Origin: Galaxea fascicularis | Lineage: Eukaryota; Cnidaria; Anthozoa; Scleractinia; Euphylliidae | Direction: 5' to 3' | Length of the DNA: 64,000 nt | Assembly (NCBI GenBank): GCA_948470475.1 | Contig: OX419338.1 | Span: 2,587,444 to 2,651,443 of the forward strand | In this document: positions 1-11,135 of the stretch, piece after piece | Position numbering within the stretch: the first letter of the stretch is position 1 | How the letters are laid out: each line of letters begins with the position of its first letter | Made by a program: the position numbers and the translations under genes | The notes under the pieces: generated by a model | The model's database searches: none | Seen by the model: the letters and a program-made list of their open reading frames with translations, nothing else | What the model was told of the DNA's origin: nothing

Positions 1-125
1 ATACCCACCACGAGTCCCCAACTACGTCATACTACAACAATTTATATAATATCTTAAATACATTCATTCTCCCCAACTTACCTTTATCTCCCTTCATCAT
101 CATTGCTTCTCCTACATTTACATTC
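1..125 (+). repeat. Left unique terminal inverted repeat segment
   Basis: This non-minisatellite end pairs with 8798-8922. It runs from ATACCCACCACGAG through an AT-rich stretch into degenerate 40-bp units. Only one mismatch was counted in the outer 60 bases. Its position outside the minisatellite, on both sides, suggests a true element end rather than an arbitrary array edge. Confidence 0.75.
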
Positions 126-1930
126 ATTTCCCCCCAGTTGCCTTTATCTACCTTCATCCGCATTCATTTACCTACAGTACCCTTCATTTCCCTTCATCCG
201 CATTCATTCAACCCCAGTTGCCTTCATTTTCCTTCATCCGCATTCATTCAACCCCAGTTGCCTTCATCTCCCTTCATCCGCATTCATTCAATCCCAGTTG
301 CCTTCATCCGCATTCATTCAACCCCAGTTGTCTTCATCTCCCTTCATCCACATTCATTCAACCCCAGTTGCCTTCATCTCCCTTCATCCACATTCATTCA
401 ACCCCAGTTGCCTTCATTTTCCTTCATCCGCATTCATTCAACCCCAGTTGCCTTCATCTCCCTTCATCCGCATTCATTCAATCCCAGTTGCCTTCATCCG
501 CATTCATTCAACCCCAGTTGTCTTCATCTCCCTTCATCCACATTCATTCAACCCCAGTTGCCTTCATCTCCCTTCATCCACATTCATTCAACCCCAGTTG
601 CCTTCATCTTCCTTCATCCGCATTCATTCAACCCCAGTTGCCTTGATTTTCCTTCATCCGCATTCAATCAACCCCAGTTGCCTTCATCTCCCTTCATCCC
701 CATTCATTCAACCCCAGTTGCCTTCATCTCCCTTCATCCACATTCATTCAACCCCAGTTGTCTTCATCTCCCTTCACCCACATTCATTCAACCCCAGTTG
801 CCTTTATCTCCCTCCATCCCCATTCATTCAACCCCAGTTGCCTTCATCTCCCTTCATCCCCATTCATTCAACCCCAGTTGCCTTCTTCTCCCTTCATCCG
901 CATTCATTCAACCCCAGTTGCCTTCATCTCCGTTCATCCGCATTCATTCAACCCCAGTTGCCTTCATCTCCCTTCATCCCCATTCATTCAACCCCAGTTG
1001 CCTTTATCTCCCTTCATCCACCTTCATTCAACCCCAGTTGTCTTTATCTCCCTTCATCCCCATTCATTCAACCCCAGTTGTCTTCTTCTCCCTTCATCCA
1101 CATTCATTCAACCCCAGTTGCCTTCTTCTCCCTTCATCCCCATTCATTCAACCCCAGTTGTCTTCTTCTCCCTTCATCCACATTCATTCAACCCCAGTTG
1201 TCTTTATCTCCCTTCATCCGCATTCATTCAACCCCAGTCGCCTTCATCTCCCTTTATCCTCATTCATTCCACTCCAGTTCCCTTCATCTCCCTTCATCCG
1301 CATTCATTTAACCCCAGTTGGCTTCATATGCATTCATTCGCATTCAATGAACCCCAGTTGCCTTCATCTCCCTTCATCCACATTCACTCAACCCCAGTTG
1401 TCTTCATCTCCGTTCATCCACATTCATTCAACCCCAGTTGGCTTCATATGCATTCATTCAACCCCAGTTGCCTTCATCTCCCTTCATCCACACTCATTCA
1501 ACCCCAGTTGCCTTCATCTCCCTTCATCCGTATTCATTCAACCCCAGTTGGCTTCATATGAATTCATTCGTATTCATTCAATCCCAGTTGGATTCATATG
1601 CATTCATTCGTTTTCATTCAACCCCAGTTGCCTTCATTTTCCTTCATTCGCATTCATTCAACCTCAGTTGCCTTCATCTCCCTTCATCCGCATTCATTCA
1701 ACCCCAGTTGGCTTCATCTCCCTTCATCCGCATTCATTCACCCCCAGTTGGCTTCATCTCCCTTCATCCGCATTCATTCAAACCCAGTTGCGTCCATCTG
1801 CCTTGATCCGCTTTCATTCAACCCCAGTTGCCTTCATCTCCTTTCATCCGCATTAATTCAACCTCAGTTGCCTTCATCTCCCTTCATCCGCATTCATTGA
1901 ACCCCAGTTGTCTTCATCTCCAGTGCATTT
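125..1930 (+). repeat. 40-bp minisatellite, left arm (roughly 43 units)
   Basis: The typical unit reads CATTCATTCAACCCCAGTTG followed by CCTTCATCTCCCTTCATCCG. It contains no TAA, TAG or TGA in any of its three forward frames, so every forward frame stays open for hundreds of codons. Because 40 is not a multiple of 3, the three frames give the same 40-residue periodic peptide. Units differ mainly at a few positions (CCG, CCA or CCC at the unit end; GCC or GTC after GTT). Near 1315-1620 some units carry a variant with CATATGCATTCATTCG. The outer units (125-200) are the most diverged. These open frames are most likely not protein genes. Confidence 0.93.
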
Positions 1931-2067
1931 ACGTTCATCTCCATTTATCCGTCCACCTAGCAGTGTTCAGTCTCTCTGCAGAATTGTTCAATTTTCAGTA
2001 CTTTCCCAGGCGGCCGTGTTGTTAGTTCTGCGTGCTCTCCGGCTCCTAGTGCTTAACACTAGGGAGC
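1930..2067. other. Unique inner junction of the left arm
   Basis: The array decays here into unique sequence with no repeat and no convincing ORF. It leads into the first copy of the inverted-repeat element that begins near 2058. Confidence 0.5.
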
Positions 2068-2818
2068 TTAAGGCTACCGCACACTAGCCGATTTTTTGTC
2101 GCACAGCTGAAGATTTTTTGTCGGGGTTAAATCGGGTTAAAATTTGTCGAGACGTCAGCTTGCCGCACACTAGCCGATTTTTAGTCCCGACTAACCGTTA
2201 GTCGAGTCGATCTCCGCCAAGTTTGAAAAGACGCTTATTCACGAGACTCTCATGACAATTCCTCATTGGTTTAGGTTCGCGTGAGCCCCGACGAATTATC
2301 TTGGCCCACCGCACACTAGCCGACAAGGCCCGACAAGACGCGAGTTTTGAGATCTAGCACTGTCAGATATCGCCCGACAAGCCCCGATCTTGTCGCAGAC
2401 TTGTCTGAATTCACCGCACACTAGCCGACAAGTAAAGATTTTTTGTCGGCCAACAAAAAATCGGCTAGTGTGCGGTAGCCTTTAAGCAACGACGACGACG
2501 ACGGCAACGAGAACGCCACAAAACAATGGGATTAATGAGCCAAAACAATGCTCTGCACGTGCGTTTTACATTTTGGTACATTTCTTTACCGTCCTCTGCA
2601 AAACAACAACGTGAAATGACCAAATTTTAGGTTTTCTCGAGAACGTGAGCGCAGGACGCCAAGTTTTCCCTTCCTTTTCTTTGCTGTAACACCGTTCACA
2701 GGAATTTAGGCCCTGGACAGCATTTTTCACGTTAAACAAACTGGAATAATCGCGAAAGAGTTTAAATGACGTTTTCGTAGTCGTCGTCGTTGTTGTCATT
2801 TTTAGCAATAGAGAGCTT
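2058..2818. mobile_element. MITE-like element, copy A, split by a nested insertion
   Basis: Copy A begins at AGGGAGCTTA and resumes after the nested element at AGCAACGACGACGACGGC. It ends near 2818 with the inverted end GTCGTCGTCGTTGTTGTC and TTTTAGCAATAGAGAG. Its inner sequence (CAATCGCTCTGCACGTGCG-like, AACAACAACGTGAAATGACC) recurs in copies B and C just downstream and in another copy at 21425-21961. The ends are imperfect inverted repeats rich in CGACGACG, and no coding capacity is seen. Confidence 0.7.
2071..2481. mobile_element. Nested MITE with TTA target duplication
   Basis: A 411-bp element has inverted ends AGGCTACCGCACACTAGCC and the reverse complement GGCTAGTGTGCGGTAGCCT. It is flanked by TTA at 2068-2070 and 2482-2484. 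Removing it restores a continuous copy A (GCTTA then AGCAACG), so the three-base duplication is well supported. A 3-bp TWA-type duplication is typical of PIF/Harbinger elements; that assignment is inference. The terminal motif CGCACACTAGCCGA is repeated inside the element (near 2163, 2310 and 2413). No transposase ORF is present. Confidence 0.82.
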
Positions 2819-3565
2819 TAGCAAAGAAGAAGGTAACGGCAACGGGAACGCCACAAAGCAATAGGCTTAATGAGCAGAAACAATCGCTCTGCACGTGCGT
2901 TTTACAGTTTTGTACATTTCGTTGCTGTCTTCACAAAACAACAACGTCAAATGACCAAATTTTACTGAGGTTTTCTCGTGAACGTGAGCGCATGACGGTA
3001 AAGTTCTGTTTCTTTTTTCTTACTTTAACGCTGTTCATAGAAATTTAGACCCTAGACAGGTCCTCAGCAGTTTCCATGTAAAACAAATTGAGATAATTGC
3101 GAAAGAATTAGAAAATCGAGAAGTAATATATATTTTGAAATGCCCAGGTGAAATGACGATTTCGTTGCCGTCACCGTCGTCGCTGCTAAAGCTCCATAAT
3201 GAGGACGGTAACGGCAACGGAAAAGCTACAAAACAATAGGCTTAATGAGCAAAAGCAATCGCTCTGCACGTGTGTTTTACAGTTTTGTACATTTCTTTGC
3301 CGTCCTCTGCAAAACAACAACGCCAAATGACCAAATTTTATGTTTTCTCAAGAACACGAGCACATGGCAGCAAAGTTCTCTTTCTTTTTCCTTGCATTAA
3401 CGCCGTTCATAATAATTCAGTTCCTCGACAGTTTGTCAGCATTTTCCAAGTTAAACAACTTTCAATAATTGAGAAAGAGTTACAGAGACGAGAAGTTATA
3501 TTTTAAAATATAACGTTTTCCGTTGTTTGCCGTCGCCTTCGTCGCTGCTTAAAGTCTCTATTGCC
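2818..3565. repeat. Two further tandem copies (B, C) of the CGACGACG-ended element
   Basis: Copies B (about 2820-3195) and C (about 3200-3565) follow copy A head-to-tail. They share AACGGCAACGG near the start, CAATCGCTCTGCACGTG, AACAACAACG followed by AAATGACCAAATTTTA, and a closing GTCGTCGCTGCTAAAG-type end. They differ by scattered substitutions, which suggests old duplications. No coding function is seen. Confidence 0.7.
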
Positions 3566-3606
3566 CTTGAAAGCTAAACGTCAAAGTTAGACTTACTGAA
3601 ATAACA

Positions 3607-5070
3607 GTGCAAAAGCCAAAATACAATTTGTCACGCGCGGAACATATAGCAGTGAAAGAGTTGAAACAAAACACGGCTATAAACCTAAAAAAAGCCGATA
3701 AAGGGAGCACAACAGTGATCCTCAATTTAACCGACAAACTTCAAGAAGGCTTGATCCAACTTAACAACAGGGACCACTATCTGCCTCTTGAAAAACCAAT
3801 GGTCACGGAAACACTGCAAAAATCAAAGGAGATCATTTCTCAGCTCCACAATGACAAATATATCGATGACATGACAAAACAATGGCTTTCACAAACTCCC
3901 AATCCACCAAGGATACCTATCTTCTACACCTTAACCAAAATCCACAAACCAAAACCGGTCGGAAGACCGATTATCTCAGGTTGTGATGGACCAACCGAAA
4001 GAATATCATCATTTGTGGATCATTTATTACAGCCTATTGCCATGCGACAAAAATCGTATATCAAAGGCACAACTGATTTCATAAATTTCGTTGAGGAGAC
4101 AATAATTCCACGTGATACTATTTTGGTATCTATGGATGTTACAAGCTTGTACACGAACATACCACAAGAGGAGGGAATTCAAACAGTATGCAGTGCATAC
4201 GAGAATTTTCACAATAATAACCCTCCCATACCATCTCGCTATCTTAAAGAAATGCTAGGCCTCATACTTAAAGAAAATTCCTTTGAGTTTAAAGGGGAAA
4301 ATTTTCTCCAGACTCATGGGACGGCTATGGGAACAAAAATGGCGGTCGCATTTGCCAACATATTCATGGCCGAAATCGCAACCAACCTACTGAACCACAG
4401 TAGGATAAAGCCTATAGCATGGAAACGTTATATCGATGACATTTTCTCGCTTTGGGACACAAAAAGAGAGAACCTAGATATATTTATAACACAAGCAAAC
4501 ACATATCATCCAACGATAAAATTCACAGCTGATATCTCAGACACCGAAATCGCTTTTCTTGACACAGTGGTTTACAAAGGAGTTAGATTCGAAACAGAAT
4601 CGATCCTTGACATCAAAACCCATTATAAACAGACCGAGACCTTCCAATACACCCACTATACCTCTTGTCACCCCCCAGGTGTAAAACGAGGTTTCATAAA
4701 GGGTGAAGCTATCAGACTCTTACGCACAAACTCCTCGGAAACAAAATTCCAGGAGGCCATCTCGAATTTTAAAACGCGACTTACAGCTCGCGGCTATCCT
4801 AAAAATCTAATAGATGGCACTCTGTCTGAAGTAAAATTTTCCGGAAGGCGATCGGCATTAACAAAGCAAACAAAAAAGACTCACGAGAGAATAATACCAT
4901 TTTTCACAACATATCATCCAGCAGTCAAAAACCTTAAACAACTCTTGATGCAAGAATGGAGTTTAATACAAAATCAGCCAATGCTGAGAAACATTTTCAA
5001 AACACCTCCTATCATATCATACAGAAGAGGGAAATCACTAAAGGACATGCTCGTTAGAGCTAAACTTTGA
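3607..5070 (+). pseudogene. Penelope-like element reverse transcriptase, truncated at both ends
   Basis: The 487-codon open frame is a Penelope-like RT. A KKADKGSTTVIL motif lies near residues 28-39, followed by FYTLTKIHKPKPVGRPII (106-123), the catalytic SMDVTSLYTNIP with Asp177, the GTAMGTKMAVAFAN region (238-251) and YIDD at 275-278. Both catalytic aspartate motifs are intact. The frame has no ATG at its start: the first codon is GTG and similarity begins at once, so the N-terminus is lost. The stop comes straight after the post-RT segment (SLKDMLVRAKL), and the GIY-YIG endonuclease domain typical of Penelope elements is absent. It lies within the core of the inverted-repeat element, 90 bp before the right arm. 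It is probably a dead passenger, although an endonuclease-lacking RT is not formally excluded. Confidence 0.85.
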
Positions 5071-5159
5071 AGGCACATATTACAGCGTCGCAACCGCAAA
5101 GACACATTGGGAGGTCAGAGCAGGTCTGTCGTAATCTTTAACCTAAAACCGGTTCGGTC

Positions 5160-8100
5160 AAATTCGGCAACTGGGGTTGAATGAATATGGATAAAGGGAG
5201 ATAAAGGCAACTGGGATTGAATGAATGCGGATTAAGGGACATGGCTGAATGAATGCGGATGAAGAGAGCTAAAGGCAACTGGGGGTAAATGAATGCGGAT
5301 GACCGGAGATAGAGGCAACTGGGGTTGAATGAATGAGAAAGAAGGGAGATGAAGGCAACTGGGGTTGAATGAATGCGGATGAAGGGAGATAAAGACAACT
5401 GGGGTTCAATGAATGTGGATGAACGGAGATGAAGACAACTGGGGTTGAATGAATGTGGATCAACGGAGGTGAAAAAACTGGGGTTGAATGAATGCGGATG
5501 AAGGGAAATAAAGCCAACTGGGGTTAAATGAATGCGAATGAAGTGAGATGAAGACAACTGGGGTTGAATGAATGCGGATGAAGGAAGATGAAGACAACTG
5601 GGGGTGAATGAATGCGGATGAAGGGAGATGAAGACAACTGGGCTTGAACAAACGCGGATAAAGGAAGATGAAGGCAACTGGGGTTGAATGAATGCTGATG
5701 AAGGGAGATGAAAACAACTGGGGTTGAATGAATGCGGATGAAGGGAGATGAAGACATCTGGGGTTGAATGAATGCGGATAAAGGAAAATAAAGGCAACTG
5801 GGGTTGAATGAATGCGGATGAAGGAAAATAAAGGCAACTGGGGTTAAATGAATGCGGATGAAGGGAGATAAAGGCAACTGGGGTTAAATGAATGCGGATG
5901 AAGGGTGATGAAGACAACTGGGGTTGAATGAATGCGGATGAAGGGAGATGAAGGCAACTGGGGTTAAATGAAAGTGGATGAAGGGAGATGAAGACAACTG
6001 GGGTTGAATGAATGCGGATGAACGTATATGAAGACAACTGGGATTAAATGAATGCGCATGAAGGGAGATGCAGGCAACCGGGGTTGAATGAATGCGGATG
6101 AAGGGAGATGAAGGCAACTGGGGTTGAATGAATGCGGATGAACGTATATGAAGACAACTGGGATTAAATGAATGCGCATGAAGGGAGATGAAGGCAACCG
6201 GGGTTGAATGAATGCGGATGAAGGGAGATGAAGGCAACTGGGGTTGAATGAATGCAGATGAAGGGAGATAAAGGCATCTGGGGTTGAATGAATGCAGATG
6301 AAGGGACATAAAGGCATCTGGGGTTGAATGAATGCGAATGAACGTATATGAAGGGAACTGAGGTTTAATTAATGTGGATGAAGGGAGATGAAGGCAACTG
6401 GGGGTGAATGAATGCGAATGAAGGGAGATGAAGGCAACTGGGGTTGAATGAATGCGGATGAAGGCAATTGGGGTTGAATGAATGCGGATGAAGGGAGATG
6501 AAGGCAACTGGGGTTGAATAAATGCGAATGAACGTATATGAAGACAACTGGGGTTAAATGAATGCGGATGAAGGGAGATGAAGGCAACTGGGGTTGAATG
6601 AATGAGAAAGAAGGGAGATGAAGGCAACTGGGGTTGAATGAATGCGGATGAAGGGAGATAAAGACAACTGGGGTTCAATGAATGTGGATGAACGGAGATG
6701 AAGACAACTGGGGTTGAATGAATGTGGATCAACGGAGGTGAAAAAACTGGGGTTGAATGAATGCGGATGAAGGGAAATAAAGCCAACTGGGGTTAAATGA
6801 ATGCGAATGAAGTGAGATGAAGACAACTGGGGTTGAATGAATGCGGATGAAGGAAGATGAAGACAACTGGGGGTGAATGAATGCGGATGAAGGGAGATGA
6901 AGACAACTGGGCTTGAACAAACGCGGATAAAGGAAGATGAAGGCAACTGGGGTTGAATGAATGCTGATGAAGGGAGATGAAGGCAACTGGGGTTGAATGA
7001 ATGCGGATGAAGAGAGATGAAGCCAACTGGGGGTGAATAAATGCGGATGAAGAGAGATGAAGCCAACTGGGGGTGAATAAATGCGGATGAACGTATATGA
7101 AGTCAACTGGGGTTAAATGAATGCGGATGAAGGGAGATGAAGGCAATTAAGGTTGAATGAATGCGGATGAAGGGAGATGAAGGCAACTGGGGTTGAATGA
7201 ATGTGGATGAAGGGAGATGAAGGCAACTGGGGTTGAATGAATGCGGATGAAGGGAGATGAAGGCAACTGGGGGTGAATGAATGCGAATGAAGGGAGATGA
7301 AGGCAACTGGGGTTGAATGAATGCGGATGAAGGGAGATGAAGGCAACTGGGGTTGAATGAATGCAGATGAAGGAAGATGAAGGCAACTGGGGATGAATGA
7401 ATGCGGATGAAGGGAGATGAAGCCAACTGGGGGTGAATGAATGCAGATGAACGTATATGAAGTCAACTGGGGTTAAATGAATGCGGATCAAGGGAGATAA
7501 AGGCAATTGGGGTTGAATGAATGCGGATGAAGGGAGATGAAGGCAACTGGGGTTGAATGAATAAGGATGAAGGGAGATGAAGGCAACTGGGGTTGAATGA
7601 ATGCGGATGAAGAGAGATGAAGGCAACTGGGGGTGAATGAATCGGATGAAGGGAGAAGAAGGCAACTGGGGTTGAATGAATGGGGATGAAGGGAGATAAA
7701 GACAACTGGGGTTAAATGAATGCGGATGAAGGGAGACGAAGGCAATTAAGGTTGAATGAATGCGCATGAAGGGAGATGAAGGCAACTGGGGTTGAATGAA
7801 TGTGGATGAAGGGAGATGAAGGCAACTGGGGTTGAATGAATGCGGATGAAGAGAGATGAAGGCAACTGGGGGTGAATGAATGCGGATGAACGTATATGAA
7901 GTCATCCGGGGTTAAATGAATGCGGATGAAGGGAGATGAAGGCAATTAAGGTTGAATGAATGCGGATGAAGGGAGATGAAGGCAACTGGGGTTGAATGAA
8001 TGCGAATGAACGTATATGAAGACAACTGGGGTTAAATGAATGCGGATGAAGGGAGATGAAGGCAACTGGGGTTGAATGAATGCGGATGAAGGGAAATGAA

Positions 8101-8797
8101 GGCAACTGTGGGTAAATGAATGCAGATGAAGGGAGATGAAGGCAACTGGGGTTGAATGAATGCGAATGAACATATATGAAGACAACTGGGGTTAAATGAA
8201 TGCGCATGAAGGGAGATGAAGGCAACCGGGGTTGAATGAATGTGGATGAAGGAAAATGAAGGCAACTGGGGTTAAATGAATGCGCATAAAGGGAGATGAA
8301 GGCAACCGGGGTTGAATGAATGCAGATGAAGGGAGATGAAGGCAACTGGGGTTGATTGAATGCAGATGAAGGGAGATAAAGGCATCTGGGGTTGAATGAA
8401 TGCAGATGAAGGGACATAAAGGCATCTGGGGTTGAATGAATGCGAATGAACGGATATTAAGGCAACTGGGGTTTAATGAATGTGGATGAAGGGAGATGAA
8501 GGCAACTGGGGGTGAATGAATGCGAATGAAGGGAGATGAAGGCAACTGGGGTTGAATGAATGTGGATGAACGGAGATGAAGGCAACTGGGGTTGAATGAA
8601 TGCGAATTAACGTATATGAAGACAACTGGGGTTAAATGAATGCGGATGAAGGGAGATGAAGGCAACTGGGGTTGAATGAATGCGGATGAAGGGAAATGAA
8701 GGCTACTGTGGGCAAATGAATGCGGATGAAGGTAGATAAAGGGAACTGGGGGGAAATGAATGTGGATACAGGCAGCTGAAGGCAACTAGAGGGAAAT
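5160..8797 (-). repeat. 40-bp minisatellite, right arm (roughly 88 units)
   Basis: This is the same 40-bp unit as the left arm in reverse complement (GGGTTGAATGAATGCGGATG, AAGGGAGATGAAGGCAACTG). It is about twice as long as the left arm. Besides the common unit there are recurrent variants: GAACGTATATGAAGACAACT units (near 6020, 6140, 6330, 6530, 7090, 7450, 7890, 8010, 8610), units with GGGGGTGAATG, and shortened units near 5465 and 6730. The variants recur in blocks, which indicates growth by duplication of multi-unit segments rather than single units. The - strand is stop-poor in all frames, as in the left arm. Confidence 0.93.
5313..5711 (-). repeat. Multi-unit block duplicated at 6582-6980
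   Basis: A block of about ten units at 5313-5711 recurs 1269 bp downstream at 6582-6980 and looks identical by eye. Both copies share rare variants: GAATGAGAAAGAAGGGAG, a shortened unit reading ATCAACGGAGGTGAAAAAAC, GAAGTGAGATGAAGAC, and CTTGAACAAACGCGGATA. The shared oddities show a recent segmental duplication within the arm. Confidence 0.85.
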
Positions 8798-8922
8798 GAA
8801 TGTAAATGTAGGAGAAGCAATGATGATGAAGGGAGATAAAGGCAAGTTAGGGTGAATGAATGTATTTAAGATATTATATAAAATGTTGTAGTATGACGTA
8901 GTTGGGGACTCGTGGTGGGTAT
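8798..8922 (-). repeat. Right unique terminal inverted repeat segment
   Basis: This is the reverse complement of the left end, reading outward GGGGACTCGTGGTGGGTAT. The arm just inside it carries degenerate units matching the left arm's outer units, with one extra 40-bp unit. Sequence from 8923 on has no partner in the window. Confidence 0.75.
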
Positions 8923-11079
8923 ATCCATGAGATCCTTGCCATTTTGACTCACATAGAAATAGAAATTCGGTGATCCATCAGTGCCAGAAAAAAGAAGGTT
9001 TCTGAAGAGTTGAAAATCCAGTCTGGAAGTTTTTTTAGACTAGAATTTTAGTATTCAGAAAAATATAACGAAGCCTATAAGATGTTGAAGCGAAGCAAAA
9101 TACGTGTAGAGATGATCTTCAGTGAATATGTCTGAACAGCATTCTATTCACTGAAGTTTATCTTAGTCCTTCGCTTGTCTTTCAGAAATTCACGCTATCA
9201 GTTTCCAAATTCTTGATCTCGACTTATAAAGAAATCCAAGGTATACGTGTGGGCATTCGTCATATCATTTTCCGTTGACTCACAACGAGTGTTATATTTC
9301 CTGTTACGATGTCAATCTAGTTTAGCAGGCTTCTGATTGTCAACGAGCCGTGGGAACCCAAGCTCTTCTCGGGGGTGAGGGTGTGCGGCACGGTTCCTGC
9401 AACCCTTACCCTATTTCAGACCAAAATCTGTGATTTTCCCTACCCTATTTCAGACTTTTGGCGCCGCACATACCTATGTAGCCCATATAAGGGAGTGCCC
9501 TCCCCCCCCCCCCCCGGTCCTGAGAGCTGTGCCAGCAAAGGTTGACCGGACCTTTCCAGTTCTGGTAGATTCCCACAATATGACGCCGAAACTTCACGCC
9601 CTTTCGAATATTTCTTTGGAATTACGGTTTATCCATATCTTCTTTATAAAACAGATCTATTCGCCAAATGTGTTTGTGGTTTGGAAAAAACCTTTTTGGG
9701 CTTGTGATACTGTGTACGTGATAAGAAAACTCTTACATACCAGGCGCTATGTTGATCCGCTTCCACCTTTGAAGTACCTTTCACGAGAGTATCTCAGGTC
9801 ACCCAATCATATCCAATAACAAAAAGCGTTGTAAATTCTCGTTGTTATGCTCTGTCCGCAAGGTTGCGAGGCCAGTTTACATTCTTTGTGGTTTTTTAAG
9901 CCTGAGCCAACGGATATCCGGTTTTGTAACATTTTGTAAACTGCATGGCGACCTTTTGGGGCGACCTATGCGATGCTCCTGTCACGAAACTCTTTGTAAC
10001 CCCTATGCGATGTGTCAGATTGACATTTCGTTTCTCAGAAAGTTTGGAGTGTGTCGAATTCTCGGAAATTTCTGTTCGTAGAAACGTCTGTTGACAATTT
10101 TTTTGGAGAGCATGGGTTTTCCCTGATCTGCTTGCAATATGTTATATGCACACTGAACAAATCCAATTCGAGCGTAGTTTTCTATTTCCTTACAAGCACT
10201 TAATTTCTAAGTTTCGATCTTGATCAACTTGGATCGAGTCCGTAAGATTCTTTTTAAAGTTTTAGATTACGTGATTTTGTCCCTGGGGTTTGATCCTCAT
10301 TTTCGTACTATTCAATTCAAAGAATTATACTTTTTAGCAAAATAAATTTTGACATATAAACTTTGAAATCCTTTATTTTGTTCTCAAGCAATCAAGGACT
10401 GCAGGCTACTGCTGTGAAAAATATAATAAAGACGACATCAATTATTGATCTTCCTACAGATTTAAAAATAATATAATGAAACCGCGCATACGAGAATCGA
10501 AGTAAAGAAAAATTACACTGTGGTTTAAATATCTGAATATTCAGTAAAACTACCCAAGGTTTCCTAGATATTCTTAATTTTTAAAGTTGTAGTGTTTAAA
10601 TCATTGTTGCAATGGTTTATAACATGTGAATGCATTTTTGAATGAAATACAATGAAAGTGTTGGCTGGCCCATGATGTGTAAAGAAAATTTTCCCGAAAA
10701 GAAAAACTTCAGTATTACGAAATGACTACATCCTCCTGTCAAAAGGTCGGAGCACAACTTCTATACGTTCTATTTAAATTTAAAGAGACTCTTGTTTGTG
10801 TGGTCCGATATTTATGTTGAAGAAAACTTGACTATTCTCGGCGATAACATGTGCGAATTTTAATGTGAAAACCAAAATATTCAAGCCTTAATTTGCTGGC
10901 CTGAATAATACATAATTTAGCTCAACGTTTGGGAAAAAATTGGATTTATTTTCGTCGATCTGGGGTCGTGAAGATATGCTCAGGTGATTAGTTGAGTGGT
11001 TTGACGTATTTCCTCGCCATTTGGGAAAATTGAAACAGACACGATTGTGCCAAATATGGTCTTTTTGGAGGTGTGTTCG
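8923..11079. other. Intergenic region before sestrin
   Basis: No gene could be supported here. A short pair of near-duplicate pieces (CCCTACCCTATTTCAGAC-like near 9405-9460) and a run of about 17 C at 9502-9518 resemble a dispersed repeat. Two ORFs of 129 and 79 codons around 9430-10081 have no recognisable domain. The rest is AT-rich unique sequence. Confidence 0.5.
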
Positions 11080-11110
11080 TGACGTCAGGACCGGCTCGTG
11101 TTGTGATTGG
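11080..11110. promoter_or_regulatory. CRE palindrome and inverted CCAAT box upstream of sestrin
   Basis: A perfect TGACGTCA lies at 11080-11087 and an inverted CCAAT box (ATTGG) at 11106-11110, about 140-170 bp before the sestrin start codon. CREB/ATF-family factors bind the first and NF-Y the second. Mammalian SESN2 is induced by ATF4, so an ATF-type input is plausible but untested. No TATA box is evident. Confidence 0.5.
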
Positions 11111-11135
11111 TCAGTTTAGGTGGCCTCACAGGTAG

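Larger units (their letters stand above)
1..8922. mobile_element. Large foldback-like element: inverted minisatellite arms around a 3.2-kb core
   Basis: The first 60 bases and the reverse complement of 8863-8922 match at 59 of 60 positions, starting ATACCCACCACGAG. Moving inward, both sides pass through a matching unique zone of about 125 bp and then into long arrays of the same 40-bp unit, + oriented on the left and reverse-complemented on the right. The arms are unequal, about 1.9 kb and 3.7 kb. The core (1930-5160) holds several older repeats and a Penelope-type reverse transcriptase relic, but no recognisable transposase. Long terminal inverted repeats built of tandem repeats are the hallmark of foldback elements (Drosophila FB, sea urchin TU). 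The window begins at or inside the left terminus, so the target-site duplication cannot be checked and the true end may lie further out. An alternative is a chance inverted duplication of a satellite array. Confidence 0.72.

Noticed and set aside
138..1856. 572-codon and other long open frames over the minisatellite (also 5138-8785 on the - strand)
   Set aside because: They exist because the 40-bp unit has no stop word in any frame; overlapping frames give the same periodic peptide. There is no gene structure or known domain.
1..8860. CRISPR array or similar repeat-spacer system
   Set aside because: Units are contiguous, with no unique spacers, and the genome is eukaryotic.
1..8922. Long terminal repeats of a retrotransposon
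   Set aside because: The ends are inverted, not direct, and there is no gag, primer-binding site or polypurine tract. Inverted pseudo-LTRs of Penelope elements remain a weaker alternative.
9430..10081. ORFs of 129 and 79 codons as genes
   Set aside because: They include a poly-C tract translated as proline and have no recognisable motif or splice context.
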